From: Alentia gelatinosa
Lineage: Eukaryota > Annelida > Polychaeta > Phyllodocida > Polynoidae
Assembly (NCBI GenBank): GCA_950022655.1
Contig: OX465580.1
Span: forward strand, 123,921,016-123,985,015
DNA: 64,000 bases
Direction of reading: 5' to 3'
Shown here one piece after another: positions 34,618 to 50,400 of this stretch. Within the stretch, counting starts at the first letter, position 1. Each line of letters begins with the position of its first letter. Both the position numbers and the translations under genes were made by a program. The notes under the pieces are model-generated. The model ran no database searches, had not been told where the DNA came from, and saw nothing but the letters and a program-made list of their open reading frames with translations.

Positions 34618-35109
34618 TGCCAACATAGGTAACAGAATACTTAATGAATAGTTCTATGATTTCAAATTATCCCTTGTGTTCTTCCCCACATTTCTGACTT
34701 TATTTGGAGTCTCCACGTGCATTTTTGGCTGGGTTACAGAACCAAGACTGTATGTCTCACTTGTTAGAGCTGGAATTGATACCATATGGTCGAGTGATGT
34801 AGTGTGATGGATGTGCGAATGGGCCGAGTGGTGCAGTGACTGCAGATCTGCAGCTGTGCAATTTAGCTTGCTGTAATAATAGACATGTCCAATAGATGGA
34901 CTAGGTCAAGAGGCTGGTTTCCGTCTTCTATTCTACTGCCTTCATGGGTTGGATTGCTGGTTTCTTAACAGCAGAGACCGTGTCCTCTAGAGAGGCAAGC
35001 ATTGATAACCCTGCGCACTACACATGTCGGGCATTTTGTGACTACTACTTTATTCGATCCTAGAGACATCGCAGTGGAGAGTAATGATTTTCTGTTCACT
35101 ATGTTGGCA
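34618..35109. mobile_element. Candidate MITE (TIR-bounded, TA-flanked), spacer 2
   Basis: This is the copy of the 492-bp element carried along with the spacer duplication. Both TIRs are unchanged. Three single-base differences from the spacer 1 copy (34759, 34916, 34995) lie in the interior. Confidence 0.45.
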
Positions 35110-35439
35110 TAGCGAACATAAATGGGGACCAACAGTAAAACGATATTGAAATGAGACTTTGGAACATCCACTCTTTTGTCCAGAGCTAATGGTGTAATAT
35201 TAGTCCTTCGTTTGCTATTGTGGCAAAATTGGTGAATTCATATTGTACAAGACCTTAAAAAAAATTTCCATTCTTGGCTAGTTCAAAAATGATAAACACT
35301 TTTAAGTAAAAATTTATTGTTCTCCATCCCTCTCATTTCTGAAGCTAAGGGTAGTTATTTTCTTCAATATTACCATTTTATTACTCAGAGCAATAGAATC
35401 ACCCTTCTTTTTCTAAGCATATTCAACTGAATCATTTCC

Positions 35440-35469
35440 AATAACTCTTTTTTCATTATACCATGGCAG
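35440..35469 (+). other. Predicted branch point, pyrimidine tract and 3' splice site, spacer 2
   Basis: This is the same arrangement as at the end of spacer 1: AATAAC, CTCTTTTTTCATT, ATGGCAG|AG, with the exon starting at 35470. The only change is C to T at 35446, inside the pyrimidine run. Confidence 0.5.
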
Positions 35470-38400
35470 AGACAACTACAGAGGGCCAGTCAACAACTCT
35501 TGCATCCACATCAACAGTAGCTGGCACAACAAGTGGGGCACAAACTACAACTGAGACTCAGACCACCTCCACCTCAGCCACCACCACATCAGAGCCTCAA
35601 ACAACTACTGGGCTGGAAAGCACCAGTAGTCAGGCAGAGACCACCACCTCAGCTGCAGTGACAACCTCCGAGCCAGCCACAAGTATGCCTGAAGTAACTA
35701 CCACTGTAGCAGACACTACCACCACCAGGGAGACTACCACACAGCTGGACACAACTACTGGCATGGACACAAGCAGCACACAGGCTGCTGCCACAACAAC
35801 GCAGTCTCAGTCATCTACCGTGCAGGAAAGCACCACCTTGCCCACCACAACTGTGCAAGAGACAAGCACAGGTGCTGACACTTCCAACATGGCAGAGACA
35901 ACTACAGAGGGCCAGTCAACAACTCTTGCATCCACATCAACAGTAGCTGGCACAACAAGTGGGGCACAAACTACAACTGACACTCAGACCACCTCCACCT
36001 CGGCCACCACCACATCAGAGCCTCAAACAACTACTGGGCTGGAAAGCACCAGTAGTCAGGCAGAGACCACCACCTCAGCTGCAGTGACAACCTCCGAGCC
36101 AGCCACAAGTACGCCTGAAGTAACTACCACTGTAGCAGACACTACCACCACCAGGGAGACTACCACACAGCTGGACACAACTACTGGCATGGACACAAGC
36201 AGCACACAGGCTGCTGCCACAACAACCATGTCTCAGTCATCTACCGTGCAGGAAAGCACCACCTTGCCCACCACAACTGTGCAAGAGACAAGCACAGGTG
36301 CTGATACTTCCACCATGGCAGAGACAACTACAGAGGGCCAGTCAACAACTCTTGCATCCACATCAACAGTAGCTGGCACAACAAGTGGGGCACAAACTAC
36401 AACTGACACTCAGACCACCTCCACCTCGGCCACCACCACATCAGAGCCTCAAACAACTACTGGGCTGGAAAGCACCAGTAGTCAGGCAGAGACCACCACC
36501 TCAGCTGCAGTGACAACCTCCGAGCCAGCCACAAGTACGCCTGAAGTAACTACCACTGTAGCAGACACTACCACCACCAGGGAGACTACCACACAGCTGG
36601 ACACAACTACTGGCATGGACACAAGCAGCACACAGGCTGCTGCCACAACAACCATGTCTCAGTCATCTACCGTGCAGGAAAGCACCACCTTGCCCACCAC
36701 AACTGTGCAAGAGACAAGCACAGGTGCTGACACTTCCACCATGGCAGAGACAACTACAGAGGGCCAGTCAACAACTCTTGCATCCACATCAACAGTAGCT
36801 GGCACAACAAGTGGGGCACAAACTACAACTGAGACTCAGACCACCTCCACCTCAGCCACCACCACATCAGAGCCTCAAACAACTACTGGGCTGGAAAGCA
36901 CCAGTAGGCAGGCAGAGACCACCACCTCAGCTGCAGTGACAACCTCCGAGCCAGCCACAAGTACGCCTGAAGTAACTACCACTGTAGCAGACACTACCAC
37001 CACCAGGGAGACTACCACACAGCTGGACACAACTACTGGCATGGACACAAGCAGCACACAGGCTGCTGCCACAACAACGCAGTCTCAGTCATCTACCGTG
37101 CAGGAAAGCACCACCTTGCCCACCACAACTGTGCAAGAGACAAGCACAGGTGCTGACACTTCCACCATGGCAGAGACAACTACAGAGGGCCAGTCAACAA
37201 CTCTTGCATCCACATCAACAGTAGCTGGCACAACAAGTGGGGCACAAACTACAACTGAGACTCAGACCATCTCCACCTCAGCCACCACCACATCAGAGCC
37301 TCAAACAACTACTGGGCTGGAAAGCACCAGTAGTCAGGCAGAGACCACCACCTCAGCTGCAGTGACAACCTCCGAGCCAGCCACAAGTACGCCTGAAGTA
37401 ACTACCACTGTAGCAGACACTACCACCACCAGGGAGACTACCACACAGCTGGACACAACTACTGGCATGGACACAAGCAGCACACAGGCTGCTGCCACAA
37501 CAACGCAGTCTCAGTCATCTACCGTGCAGGAAAGCACCACCTTGCCCACCACAACTGTGCAAGAGACAAGCACAGGTGCTGACACTTCCACCATGGCAGA
37601 GACAACTACAGAGGGCCAGTCAACAACTCTTGCATCCACATCAACAGTAGCTGGCACAACAAGTGGGGCACAAACTACAACTGAGACTCAGACCACCTCC
37701 ACCTCAGCCACCACCACATCAGAGCCTCAAACAACTACTGGGCTGGAAAGCACCAGTAGTCAGGCAGAGACCACCACCTCAGCTGCAGTGACAACCTCCG
37801 AGCCAGCCACAAGTACGCCTGAAGTAACTACCACTGTAGCAGACACTACCACCACCAGGGAGACTACCACACAGCTGGACACAACTACTGGCATGGACAC
37901 AAGCAGCACACAGGCTGCTGCCACAACAACGCAGTCTCAGTCATCTACCGTGCAGGAAAGCACCACCTTGCCCACCACAACTGTGCAAGAGACAAGCACA
38001 GGTGCTGACACTTCCACCATGGCAGAGACAACTACAGAGGGCCAGTCAACAACTCTTGCATCCACATCAACAGTAGCTGGCACAACAAGTGGGGCACAAA
38101 CTACAACTGAGACTCAGACCACCTCCACCTCAGCCACCACCACATCAGAGCCTCAAACAACTACTGGGCTGGAAAGCACCAGTAGTCAGGCAGAGACCAC
38201 CACCTCAGCTGCAGTGACAACCTCCGAGCCAGCCACAAGTACGCCTGAAGTAACTACCACTGTAGCAGACACTACCACCACCAGGGAGACTACCACACAG
38301 CTGGACACAACTACTGGCATGGACACAAGCAGCACACAGGCTGCTGCAACAACAACGCAGTCTCAGTCATCTACCGTGCAGGAAAGCACCACCTTGCCCA

Positions 38401-41400
38401 CCACAACTGTGCAAGAGACAAGCACAGGTGCTGACACTTCCACCATGGCAGAGACAACTACAGAGGGCCAGTCAACAACTCTTGCATCCACATCAACAGT
38501 AGCTGGCACAACAAGTGGGGCACAAACTACAACTGAGACTCAGACCACCTCCACCTCAGCCACCACCACATCAGAGCCTCAAACAACTACTGGGCTGGAA
38601 AGCACCAGTAGTCAGGCAGAGACCACCACCTCAGCTGCAGTGACAACCTCCGAGCCAGCCACAAGTACGCCTGAAGTAACTACCACTGTAGCAGACACTA
38701 CCACCACCAGGGAGACTACCACACAGCTGGACACAACTACTGGCATGGACACAAGCAGCACACAGGCTGCTGCCACAACAACGCAGTCTCAGTCATCTAC
38801 CGTGCAGGAAAGCACCACCTTGCCCACCACAACTGTGCAAGAGACAAGCACAGGTGCTGACACTTCCACCATGGCAGAGACAACTACAGAGGGCCAGTCA
38901 ACAACTCTTGCATCCACATCAACAGTAGCTGGCACAACAAGTGGGGCACAAACTACAACTGAGACTCAGACCACCTCCACCTCAGCCACCACCACATCAG
39001 AGCCTCAAACAACTACTGGGCTGGAAAGCACCAGTAGTCAGGCAGAGACCACCACCTCAGCTGCAGTGACAACCTCCGAGCCAGCCACAAGTACGCCTAA
39101 AGTAACTACCACTGTAGCAGACACTACCACCAACAGGGAGACTACCACACAGCTGGACACAACTACTGGCATGGACACAAGCAGCACACAGGCTGCTGCC
39201 ACAACAACGCAGTCTCAGTCATCTACCGTGCAGGAAAGCACCACCTTGCCCACCACAACTGTGCAAGAGACAAGCACAGGTGCTGACACTTCCACCATGG
39301 CAGAGACAACTACAGAGGGCCAGTCAACAACTCTTGCATCCACATCAACAGTAGCTGGCACAACAAGTGGGGCACAAACTACAACTGAGACTCAGACCAC
39401 CTCCACCTCAGCCACCACCACATCAGAGCCTCAAACATCTACTGGGCTGGAAAGCACCAGTAGTCAGGCAGAGACCACCACCTCAGCTGCAGTGACAACC
39501 TCCGAGCCAGCCACAAGTACGCCTGAAGTAACTACCACTGTAGCAGACACTACCACCACCAGGGAGACTACCACACAGCTGGACACAACTACTGGCATGG
39601 ACACAAGCAGCACACAGGCTGCTGCCACAACAACGCAGTCTCAGTCATCTACCGTGCAGGAAAGCACCACCTTGCCCACCACAACTGTGCAAGAGACAAG
39701 CACAGGTGCTGACACTTCCACCATGGCAGAGACAACTACAGAGGGCCAGTCAACAACTCTTGCATCCACATCAACAGTAGCTGGCACAACAAGTGGGGCA
39801 CAAACTACAACTGAGACTCAGACCACCTCCACCTCAGCCACCACCACATCAGAGCCTCAAACAACTACTGGGCTGGAAAGCACCAGTAGTCAGGCAGAGA
39901 CCACCACCTCAGCTGCAGTGACAACCTCCGAGCCAGCCACAAGTACGCCTGAAGTAACTACCACTGTAGCAGACACTACCACCACCAGGGAGACTACCAC
40001 ACAGCTGGACACAACTACTGGCATGGACACAAGCAGCACACAGGCTGCTGCCACAACAACGCAGTCTCAGTCATCTACCGTGCAGGAAAGCACCACCTTG
40101 CCCACCACAACTGTGCAAGAGACAAGCACAGGTGCTGACACTTCCACCATGGCAGAGACAACTACAGAGGGCCAGTCAACAACTCTTGCATCCACATCAA
40201 CAGTAGCTGGCACAACAAGTGGGGCACAAACTACAACTGAGACTCAGACCACCTCCACCTCAGCCACCACCACATCAGAGCCTCAAACAACTACTGGGCT
40301 GGAAAGCACCAGTAGTCAGGCAGAGACCACCACCTCAGCTGCAGTGACAACCTCCGAGCCAGCCACAAGTACGCCTGAAGTAACTACCACTGTAGCAGAC
40401 ACTACCACCACCAGGGAGACTACCACACAGCTGGACACAACTACTGGCATGGACACAAGCAGCACACAGGCTGCTGCCACAACAACGCAGTCTCAGTCAT
40501 CTACCGTGCAGGAAAGCACCACCTTGCCCACCACAACTGTGCAAGAGACAAGCACAGGTGCTGACACTTCCACCATGGCAGAGACAACTACAGAGGGCCA
40601 GTCAACAACTCTTGCATCCACATCAACAGTAGCTGGCACAACAAGTGGGGCACAAACTACAACTGACACTCAGACCACCTCCACCTCAGCCACCACCACA
40701 TCAGAGCCTCAAACAACTACTGGGCTGGAAAGCACCAGCAGCCAGGCAGAGACCACCACCTCAGCTGCAGTGACAACCTCCGAGCCAGCCACAAGTACGC
40801 CTGAAGTAACTACCACTGTAGCAGACACTACCACCACCAGGGAGACTACCACACAGCTGGACACAACTACTGGCATGGACACAAGCAGCACACAGGCTGC
40901 TGCCACAACAACGCAGTCTCAGTCATCTACCGTGCAGGAAAGCACCACCTTGCCCACCACAACTGTGCAAGAGACAAGCACAGCTGCTGACACTTCCACC
41001 ATGGCAGAGACAACTACAGAGGGCCAGTCAACAACTCTTGCATCCACATCAACAGTAGCTGGCACAACAAGTGGGGCACAAACTACAACTGAGACTCAGA
41101 CCACCTCCACCTCAGCCACCACCACATCAGAGCCTCAAACAACTACTGGGCTGGAAAGCACCAGTAGTCAGGCAGAGACCACCACCTCAGCTGCAGTGAC
41201 AACCTCCGAGCCAGCCACAAGTACGCCTGAAGTAACTACCACTGTAGCAGACACTACCACCACCAGGGAGACTACCACACAGCTGGACACAACTACTGGC
41301 ATGGACACAAGCAGCACACAGGCTGCTGCCACAACAACGCAGTCTCAGTCATCTACCGTGCAGGAAAGCACCACCTTGCCCACCACAACTGTGCAAGAGA

Positions 41401-44400
41401 CAAGCACAGGTGCTGACACTTCCACCATGGCAGAGACAACTACAGAAGGCCAGTCAACAACTCTTGCATCCACATCAACAGTAGCTGGCACAACAAGTGG
41501 GGCACAAACTACAACTGAGACTCAGACCACCTCCACCTCAGCCACCACCACATCAGAGCCTCAAACAACTACTGGGCTGGAAAGCACCAGTAGTCAGGCA
41601 GAGACCACCACCTCAGCTGCAGTGACAACCTCCGAGCCAGCCACAAGTACGCCTGAAGTAACTACCACTGTAGCAGACACTACCACCACCAGGGAGACTA
41701 CCACACAGCTGGACACAACTACTGGCATGGACACAAGCAGCACACAGGCTGCTGCCACAACAACGCAGTCTCAGTCATCTACCGTGCAGGAAAGCACCAC
41801 CTTGCCCACCACAACTGTGCAAGAGACAAGCACAGGTGCTGACACTTCCACCATGGCAGAGACAACTACAGAGGGCCAGTCAACAACTCTTGCATCCACA
41901 TCAACAGTAGCTGGCACAACAAGTGGGGCACAAACTACAACTGACACTCAGACCACCTCCACCTCAGCCACCACCACATCAGAGCCTCAAACAACTACTG
42001 GGCTGGAAAGCACCAGTAGTCAGGCAGAGACCACCACCTCAGCTGCAGTGACAACCTCCGAGCCAGCCACAAGTACGCCTGAAGTAACTACCACTGTAGC
42101 AGACACTACCACCACCAGGGAGACTACCACACAGCTGGACACAACTACTGGCATGGACACAAGCAGCACACAGGCTGCTGCCACAACAACGCAGTCTCAG
42201 TCATCTACCGTGCAGGAAAGCACCACCTTGCCCACCACAACTGTGCAAGAGACAAGCACAGGTGCTGACACTTCCACCATGGCAGAGACAACTACAGAGG
42301 GCCAGTCAACAACTCTTGCATCCACATCAACAGTAGCTGGCACAACAAGTGGGGCACAAACTACAACTGACACTCAGACCACCTCCACCTCAGCCACCAC
42401 CACATCAGAGCCTCAAACAACTACTGGGCTGGAAAGCACCAGTAGTCAGGCAGAGACCACCACCTCAGCTGCAGTGACAACCTCCGAGCCAGCCACAAGT
42501 ACGCCTGAAGTAACTACCACTGTAGCAGACACTACCACCACCAGGGAGACTACCACACAGCTGGACACAACTACTGGCATGGACACAAGCAGCACACAGG
42601 CTGCTGCCACAACAACGCAGTCTCAGTCATCTACCGTGCAGGAAAGCACCACCTTGCCCACCACAACTGTGCAAGAGACAAGCACAGGTGCTGACACTTC
42701 CACCATGGCAGAGACAACTACAGAGGGCCAGTCAACAACTCTTGCATCCACATCAACAGTAGCTGGCACAACAAGTGGGGCACAAACTACAACTGACACT
42801 CAGACCACCTCCACCTCAGCCACCACCACATCAGAGCCTCAAACAACTACTGGGCTGGAAAGCACCAGTAGTCAGGCAGAGACCACCACCTCAGCTGCAG
42901 TGACAACCTCCGAGCCAGCCACAAGTACGCCTGAAGTAACTACCACTGTAGCAGACACTACCACCACCAGGGAGACTACCACACAGCTGGACACAACTAC
43001 TGGCATGGACACAAGCAGCACACAGGCTGCTGCCACAACAACGCAGTCTCAGTCATCTACCGTGCAGGAAAGCACCACCTTGCCCACCACAACTGTGCAA
43101 GAGACAAGCACAGGTGCTGACACTTCCACCATGGCAGAGACAACTACAGAGGGCCAGTCAACAACTCTTGCATCCACATCAACAGTAGCTGGCACAACAA
43201 GTGGGGCACAAACTACAACTGACACTCAGACCACCTCCACCTCAGCCACCACCACATCAGAGCCTCAAACAACTACTGGGCTGGAAAGCACCAGTAGTCA
43301 GGCAGAGACCACCACCTCAGCTGCAGTGACAACCTCCGAGCCAGCCACAAGTACGCCTGAAGTAACTACCACTGTAGCAGACACTACCACCACCAGGGAG
43401 ACTACCACACAGCTGGACACAACTACTGGCATGGACACAAGCAGCACACAGGCTGCTGCCACAACAACGCAGTCTCAGTCATCTACCGTGCAGGAAAGCA
43501 CCACCTTGCCCACCACAACTGTGCAAGAGACAAGCACAGGTGCTGACACTTCCACCATGGCAGAGACAACTACAGAGGGCCAGTCAACAACTCTTGCATC
43601 CACATCAACAGTAGCTGGCACAACAAGTGGGGCACAAACTACAACTGACACTCAGACCACCTCCACCTCAGCCACCACCACATCAGAGCCTCAAACAACT
43701 ACTGGGCTGGAAAGCACCAGTAGTCAGGCAGAGACCACCACCTCAGCTGCAGTGACAACCTCCGAGCCAGCCACAAGTACGCCTGAAGTAACTACCACTG
43801 TAGCAGACACTACCACCACCAGGGAGACTACCACACAGCTGGACACAACTACTGGCATGGACACAAGCAGCACACAGGCTGCTGCCACAACAACGCAGTC
43901 TCAGTCATCTACCGTGCAGGAAAGCACCACCTTGCCCACCACAACTGTGCAAGAGACAAGCACAGGTGCTGACACTTCCACCATGGCAGAGACAACTACA
44001 GAGGGCCAGTCAACAACTCTTGCATCCACATCAACAGTAGCTGGCACAACAAGTGGGGCACAAACTACAACTGACACTCAGACCACCTCCACCTCAGCCA
44101 CCACCACATCAGAGCCTCAAACAACTACTGGGCTGGAAAGCACCAGTAGTCAGGCAGAGACCACCACCTCAGCTGCAGTGACAACCTCCGAGCCAGCCAC
44201 AAGTACGCCTGAAGTAACTACCACTGTAGCAGACACTACCACCACCAGGGAGACTACCACACAGCTGGACACAACTACTGGCATGGACACAAGCAGCACA
44301 CAGGCTGCTGCCACAACAACGCAGTCTCAGTCATCTACCGTGCAGGAAAGCACCACCTTGCCCACCACAACTGTGCAAGAGACAAGCACAGGTGCTGACA

Positions 44401-47400
44401 CTTCCACCATGGCAGAGACAACTACAGAGGGCCAGTCAACAACTCTTGCATCCACATCAACAGTAGCTGGCACAACAAGTGGGGCACAAACTACAACTGA
44501 GACTCAGACCACCTCCACCTCAGCCACCACCACATCAGAGCCTCAAACAACTACTGGGCTGGAAAGCACCAGTAGTCAGGCAGAGACCACCACCTCAGCT
44601 GCAGTGACAACCTCCGAGCCAGCCACAAGTACGCCTGAAGTAACTACCACTGTAGCAGACACTACCACCACCAGGGAGACTACCACACAGCTGGACACAA
44701 CTACTGGCATGGACACAAGCAGCACACAGGCTGCTGCCACAACAACGCAGTCTCAGTCATCTACCGTGCAGGAAAGCACCACCTTGCCCACCACAACTGT
44801 GCAAGAGACAAGCACAGGTGCTGACACTTCCACCATGGCAGAGACAACTACAGAGGGCCAGTCAACAACTCTTGCATCCACATCAACAGTAGCTGGCACA
44901 ACAAGTGGGGCACAAACTACAACTGAGACTCAGACCACCTCCACCTCAGCCACCACCACATCAGAGCCTCAAACAACTACTGGGCTGGAAAGCACCAGCA
45001 GCCAGGCAGAGACCACCACCTCAGCTGCAGTGACAACCTCCGAGCCAGCCACAAGTACGCCTGAAGTAACTACCACTGTAGCAGACACTACCACCACCAG
45101 GGAGACTACCACACAGCTGGACACAACTACTGGCATGGACACAAGCAGCACACAGGCTGCTGCCACAACAACGCAGTCTCAGTCATCTACCGTGCAGGAA
45201 AGCACCACCTTGCCCACCACAACTGTGCAAGAGACAAGCACAGGTGCTGACACTTCCACCATGGCAGAGACAACTACAGAGGGCCAGTCAACAACTCTTG
45301 CATCCACATCAACAGTAGCTGGCACAACAAGTGGGGCACAAACTACAACTGACACTCAGACCACCTCCACCTCAGCCACCACCACATCAGAGCCTCAAAC
45401 AACTACTGGGCTGGAAAGCACCAGTAGTCAGGCAGAGACCACCACCTCAGCTGCAGTGACAACCTCCGAGCCAGCCACAAGTACGCCTGAAGTAACTACC
45501 ACTGTAGCAGACACTACCACCACCAGGGAGACTACCACACAGCTGGACACAACTACTGGCATGGACACAAGCAGCACACAGGCTGCTGCCACAACAACGC
45601 AGTCTCAGTCATCTACCGTGCAGGAAAGCACCACCTTGCCCACCACAACTGTGCAAGAGACAAGCACAGGTGCTGACACTTCCACCATGGCAGAGACAAC
45701 TACAGAGGGCCAGTCAACAACTCTTGCATCCACATCAACAGTAGCTGGCACAACAAGTGGGGCACAAACTACAACTGAGACTCAGACCACCTCCACCTCA
45801 GCCACCACCACATCAGAGCCTCAAACAACTACTGGGCTGGAAAGCACCAGTAGTCAGGCAGAGACCACCACCTCAGCTGCAGTGACAACCTCCGAGCCAG
45901 CCACAAGTACGCCTGAAGTAACTACCACTGTAGCAGACACTACCACCACCAGGGAGACTACCACACAGCTGGACACAACTACTGGCATGGACACAAGCAG
46001 CACACAGGCTGCTGCCACAACAACGCAGTCTCAGTCATCTACCGTGCAGGAAAGCACCACCTTGCCCACCACAACTGTGCAAGAGACAAGCACAGGTGCT
46101 GACACTTCCACCATGGCAGAGACAACTACAGAGGGCCAGTCAACAACTCTTGCATCCACATCAACAGTAGCTGGCACAACAAGTGGGGCACAAACTACAA
46201 CTGAGACTCAGACCACCTCCACCTCAGCCACCACCACATCAGAGCCTCAAACAACTACTGGGCTGGAAAGCACCAGTAGTCAGGCAGAGACCACCACCTC
46301 AGCTGCAGTGACAACCTCCGAGCCAGCCACAAGTACGCCTGAAGTAACTACCACTGTAGCAGACACTACCACCACCAGGGAGACTACCACACAGCTGGAC
46401 ACAACTACTGGCATGGACACAAGTAGCACACAGGCTGCCGCCACAACAACGCAGTCTCAGTCATCTACCGTGCAGGAAAGCACCACCTTGCCCACCACAA
46501 CTGTGCAAGAGACAAGCACAGGTGCTGACACTTCCACCATGGCAGAGACAACTACAGAGGGCCAGTCAACAACTCTTGCATCCACATCAACAGTAGCTGG
46601 CACAACAAGTGGGGCACAAACTACAACTGACACTCAGACCACCTCCACCTCAGCCACCACCACATCAGAGCCTCAAACAACTACTGGGCTGGAAAGCACC
46701 AGTAGTCAGGCAGAGACCACCACCTCAGCTGCAGTGACAACCTCCGAGCCAGCCACAAGTACGCCTGAAGTAACTACCACTGTAGCAGACACTACCACCA
46801 CCAGGGAGACTACCACACAGCTGGACACAACTACTGGCATGGACACAAGCAGCACACAGGCTGCTGCCACAACAACGCAGTCTCAGTCATCTACCGTGCA
46901 GGAAAGCACCACCTTGCCCACCACAACTGTGCAAGAGACAAGCACAGGTGCTGACACTTCCACCATGGCAGAGACAACTACAGAGGGCCAGTCAACAACT
47001 CTTGCATCCACATCAACAGTAGCTGGCACAACAAGTGGGGCACAAACTACAACTGACACTCAGACCACCTCCACCTCAGCCACCACCACATCAGAGCCTC
47101 AAACAACTACTGGGCTGGAAAGCACCAGTAGTCAGGCAGAGACCACCACCTCAGCTGCAGTGACAACCTCCGAGCCAGCCACAAGTACGCCTGAAGTAAC
47201 TACCACTGTAGCAGACACTACCACCACCAGGGAGACTACCACACAGCTGGACACAACTACTGGCATGGACACAAGCAGCACACAGGCTGCTGCCACAACA
47301 ACGCAGTCTCAGTCATCTACCGTGCAGGAAAGCACCACCTTGCCCACCACAACTGTGCAAGAGACAAGCACAGGTGCTGACACTTCCACCATGGCAGAGA

Positions 47401-50400
47401 CAACTACAGAGGGCCAGTCAACAACTCTTGCATCCACATCAACAGTAGCTGGCACAACAAGTGGGGCACAAACTACAACTGAGACTCAGACCACCTCCAC
47501 CTCAGCCACCACCACATCAGAGCCTCAAACAACTACTGGGCTGGAAAGCACCAGTAGTCAGGCAGAGACCACCACCTCAGCTGCAGTGACAACCTCCGAG
47601 CCAGCCACAAGTACGCCTGAAGTAACTACCACTGTAGCAGACACTACCACCACCAGGGAGACTACCACACAGCTGGACACAACTACTGGCATGGACACAA
47701 GCAGCACACAGGCTGCTGCCACAACAACGCAGTCTCAGTCATCTACCGTGCAGGAAAGCACCACCTTGCCCACCACAACTGTGCAAGAGACAAGCACAGG
47801 TGCTGACACTTCCACCATGGCAGAGACAACTACAGAGGGCCAGTCAACAACTCTTGCATCCACATCAACAGTAGCTGGCACAACAAGTGGGGCACAAACT
47901 ACAACTGAGACTCAGACCACCTCCACCTCAGCCACCACCACATCAGAGCCTCAAACAACTACTGGGCTGGAAAGCACCAGCAGCCAGGCAGAGACCACCA
48001 CCTCAGCTGCAGTGACAACCTCCGAGCCAGCCACAAGTACGCCTGAAGTAACTACCACTGTAGCAGACACTACCACCACCAGGGAGACTACCACACAGCT
48101 GGACACAACTACTGGCATGGACACAAGCAGCACACAGGCTGCTGCCACAACAACGCAGTCTCAGTCATCTACCGTGCAGGAAAGCACCACCTTGCCCACC
48201 ACAACTGTGCAAGAGACAAGCACAGGTGCTGACACTTCCACCATGGCAGAGACAACTACAGAGGGCCAGTCAACAACTCTTGCATCCACATCAACAGTAG
48301 CTGGCACAACAAGTGGGGCACAAACTACAACTGACACTCAGACCACCTCCACCTCAGCCACCACCACATCAGAGCCTCAAACAACTACTGGGCTGGAAAG
48401 CACCAGCAGCCAGGCAGAGACCACCACCTCAGCTGCAGTGACAACCTCCGAGCCAGCCACAAGTACGCCTGAAGTAACTACCACTGTAGCAGACACTACC
48501 ACCACCAGGGAGACTACCACACAGCTGGACACAACTACTGGCATGGACACAAGCAGCACACAGGCTGCTGCCACAACAACGCAGTCTCAGTCATCTACCG
48601 TGCAGGAAAGCACCACCTTGCCCACCACAACTGTGCAAGAGACAAGCACAGGTGCTGACACTTCCACCATGGCAGAGACAACTACAGAGGGCCAGTCAAC
48701 AACTCTTGCATCCACATCAACAGTAGCTGGCACAACAAGTGGGGCACAAACTACAACTGAGACTCAGACCACCTCCACCTCAGCCACCACCACATCAGAG
48801 CCTCAAACAACTACTGGGCTGGAAAGCACCAGTAGTCAGGCAGAGACCACCACCTCAGCTGCAGTGACAACCTCCGAGCCAGCCACAAGTACGCCTGAAG
48901 TAACTACCACTGTAGCAGACACTACCACCACCAGGGAGACTACCACACAGCTGGACACAACTACTGGCATGGACACAAGCAGCACACAGGCTGCTGCCAC
49001 AACAACGCAGTCTCAGTCATCTACCGTGCAGGAAAGCACCACCTTGCCCACCACAACTGTGCAAGAGACAAGCACAGGTGCTGACACTTCCACCATGGCA
49101 GAGACAACTACAGAGGGCCAGTCAACAACTCTTGCATCCACATCAACAGTAGCTGGCACAACAAGTGGGGCACAAACTACAACTGAGACTCAGACCACCT
49201 CCACCTCAGCCACCACCACATCAGAGCCTCAAACAACTACTGGGCTGGAAAGCACCAGCAGCCAGGCAGAGACCACCACCTCAGCTGCAGTGACAACCTC
49301 CGAGCCAGCCACAAGTACGCCTGAAGTAACTACCACTGTAGCAGACACTACCACCACCAGGGAGACTACCACACAGCTGGACACAACTACTGGCATGGAC
49401 ACAAGCAGCACACAGGCTGCTGCCACAACAACGCAGTCTCAGTCATCTACCGTGCAGGAAAGCACCACCTTGCCCACCACAACTGTGCAAGAGACAAGCA
49501 CAGGTGCTGACACTTCCACCATGGCAGAGACAACTACAGAGGGCCAGTCAACAACTCTTGCATCCACATCAACAGTAGCTGGCACAACAAGTGGGGCACA
49601 AACTACAACTGACACTCAGACCACCTCCACCTCAGCCACCACCACATCAGAGCCTCAAACAACTACTGGGCTGGAAAGCACCAGCAGCCAGGCAGAGACC
49701 ACCACCTCAGCTGCAGTGACAACCTCCGAGCCAGCCACAAGTACGCCTGAAGTAACTACCACTGTAGCAGACACTACCACCACCAGGGAGACTACCACAC
49801 AGCTGGACACAACTACTGGCATGGACACAAGCAGCACACAGGCTGCTGCCACAACAACGCAGTCTCAGTCATCTACCGTGCAGGAAAGCACCACCTTGCC
49901 CACCACAACTGTGCAAGAGACAAGCACAGGTGCTGACACTTCCACCATGGCAGAGACAACTACAGAGGGCCAGTCAACAACTCTTGCATCCACATCAACA
50001 GTAGCTGGCACAACAAGTGGGGCACAAACTACAACTGACACTCAGACCACCTCCACCTCAGCCACCACCACATCAGAGCCTCAAACAACTACTGGGCTGG
50101 AAAGCACCAGTAGTCAGGCAGAGACCACCACCTCAGCTGCAGTGACAACCTCCGAGCCAGCCACAAGTACGCCTGAAGTAACTACCACTGTAGCAGACAC
50201 TACCACCACCAGGGAGACTACCACACAGCTGGACACAACTACTGGCATGGACACAAGCAGCACACAGGCTGCTGCCACAACAACGCAGTCTCAGTCATCT
50301 ACCGTGCAGGAAAGCACCACCTTGCCCACCACAACTGTGCAAGAGACAAGCACAGGTGCTGACACTTCCACCATGGCAGAGACAACTACAGAGGGCCAGT

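Larger units (their letters stand above)
33309..35459 (+). repeat. Long direct repeat, copy 2 (spacer core, 2151 bp)
   Basis: This is the partner of the core at 22633, with the same length and end points. Its differences lie at 33439, 33677, 33750, 34049, 34759, 34916, 34995, 35261 and 35446. The copies share every structural feature, so the duplication is young or the copies are still being homogenised. Confidence 0.95.
33290..35469 (+). other. Predicted phase 1 GT-AG intron (spacer 2)
   Basis: This is a second, nearly identical copy of spacer 1, in the same position relative to the repeat unit and with the same predicted donor (after 33289), acceptor (before 35470) and 2180-bp length. The predicted branch point and AG are unchanged. 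One difference (C to T at 35446) falls at the start of the pyrimidine tract and keeps a pyrimidine. Exon 2 is therefore bracketed by two introns of the same phase. Confidence 0.62.

Noticed and set aside
34965..35171. 68-codon minus-strand ORF in spacer 2
   Set aside because: Spacer 1 has TCA at 24319-24321, which is TGA in this frame, so the ORF is cut after codon 58 there. A single SNP opens or closes it and nothing suggests selection.
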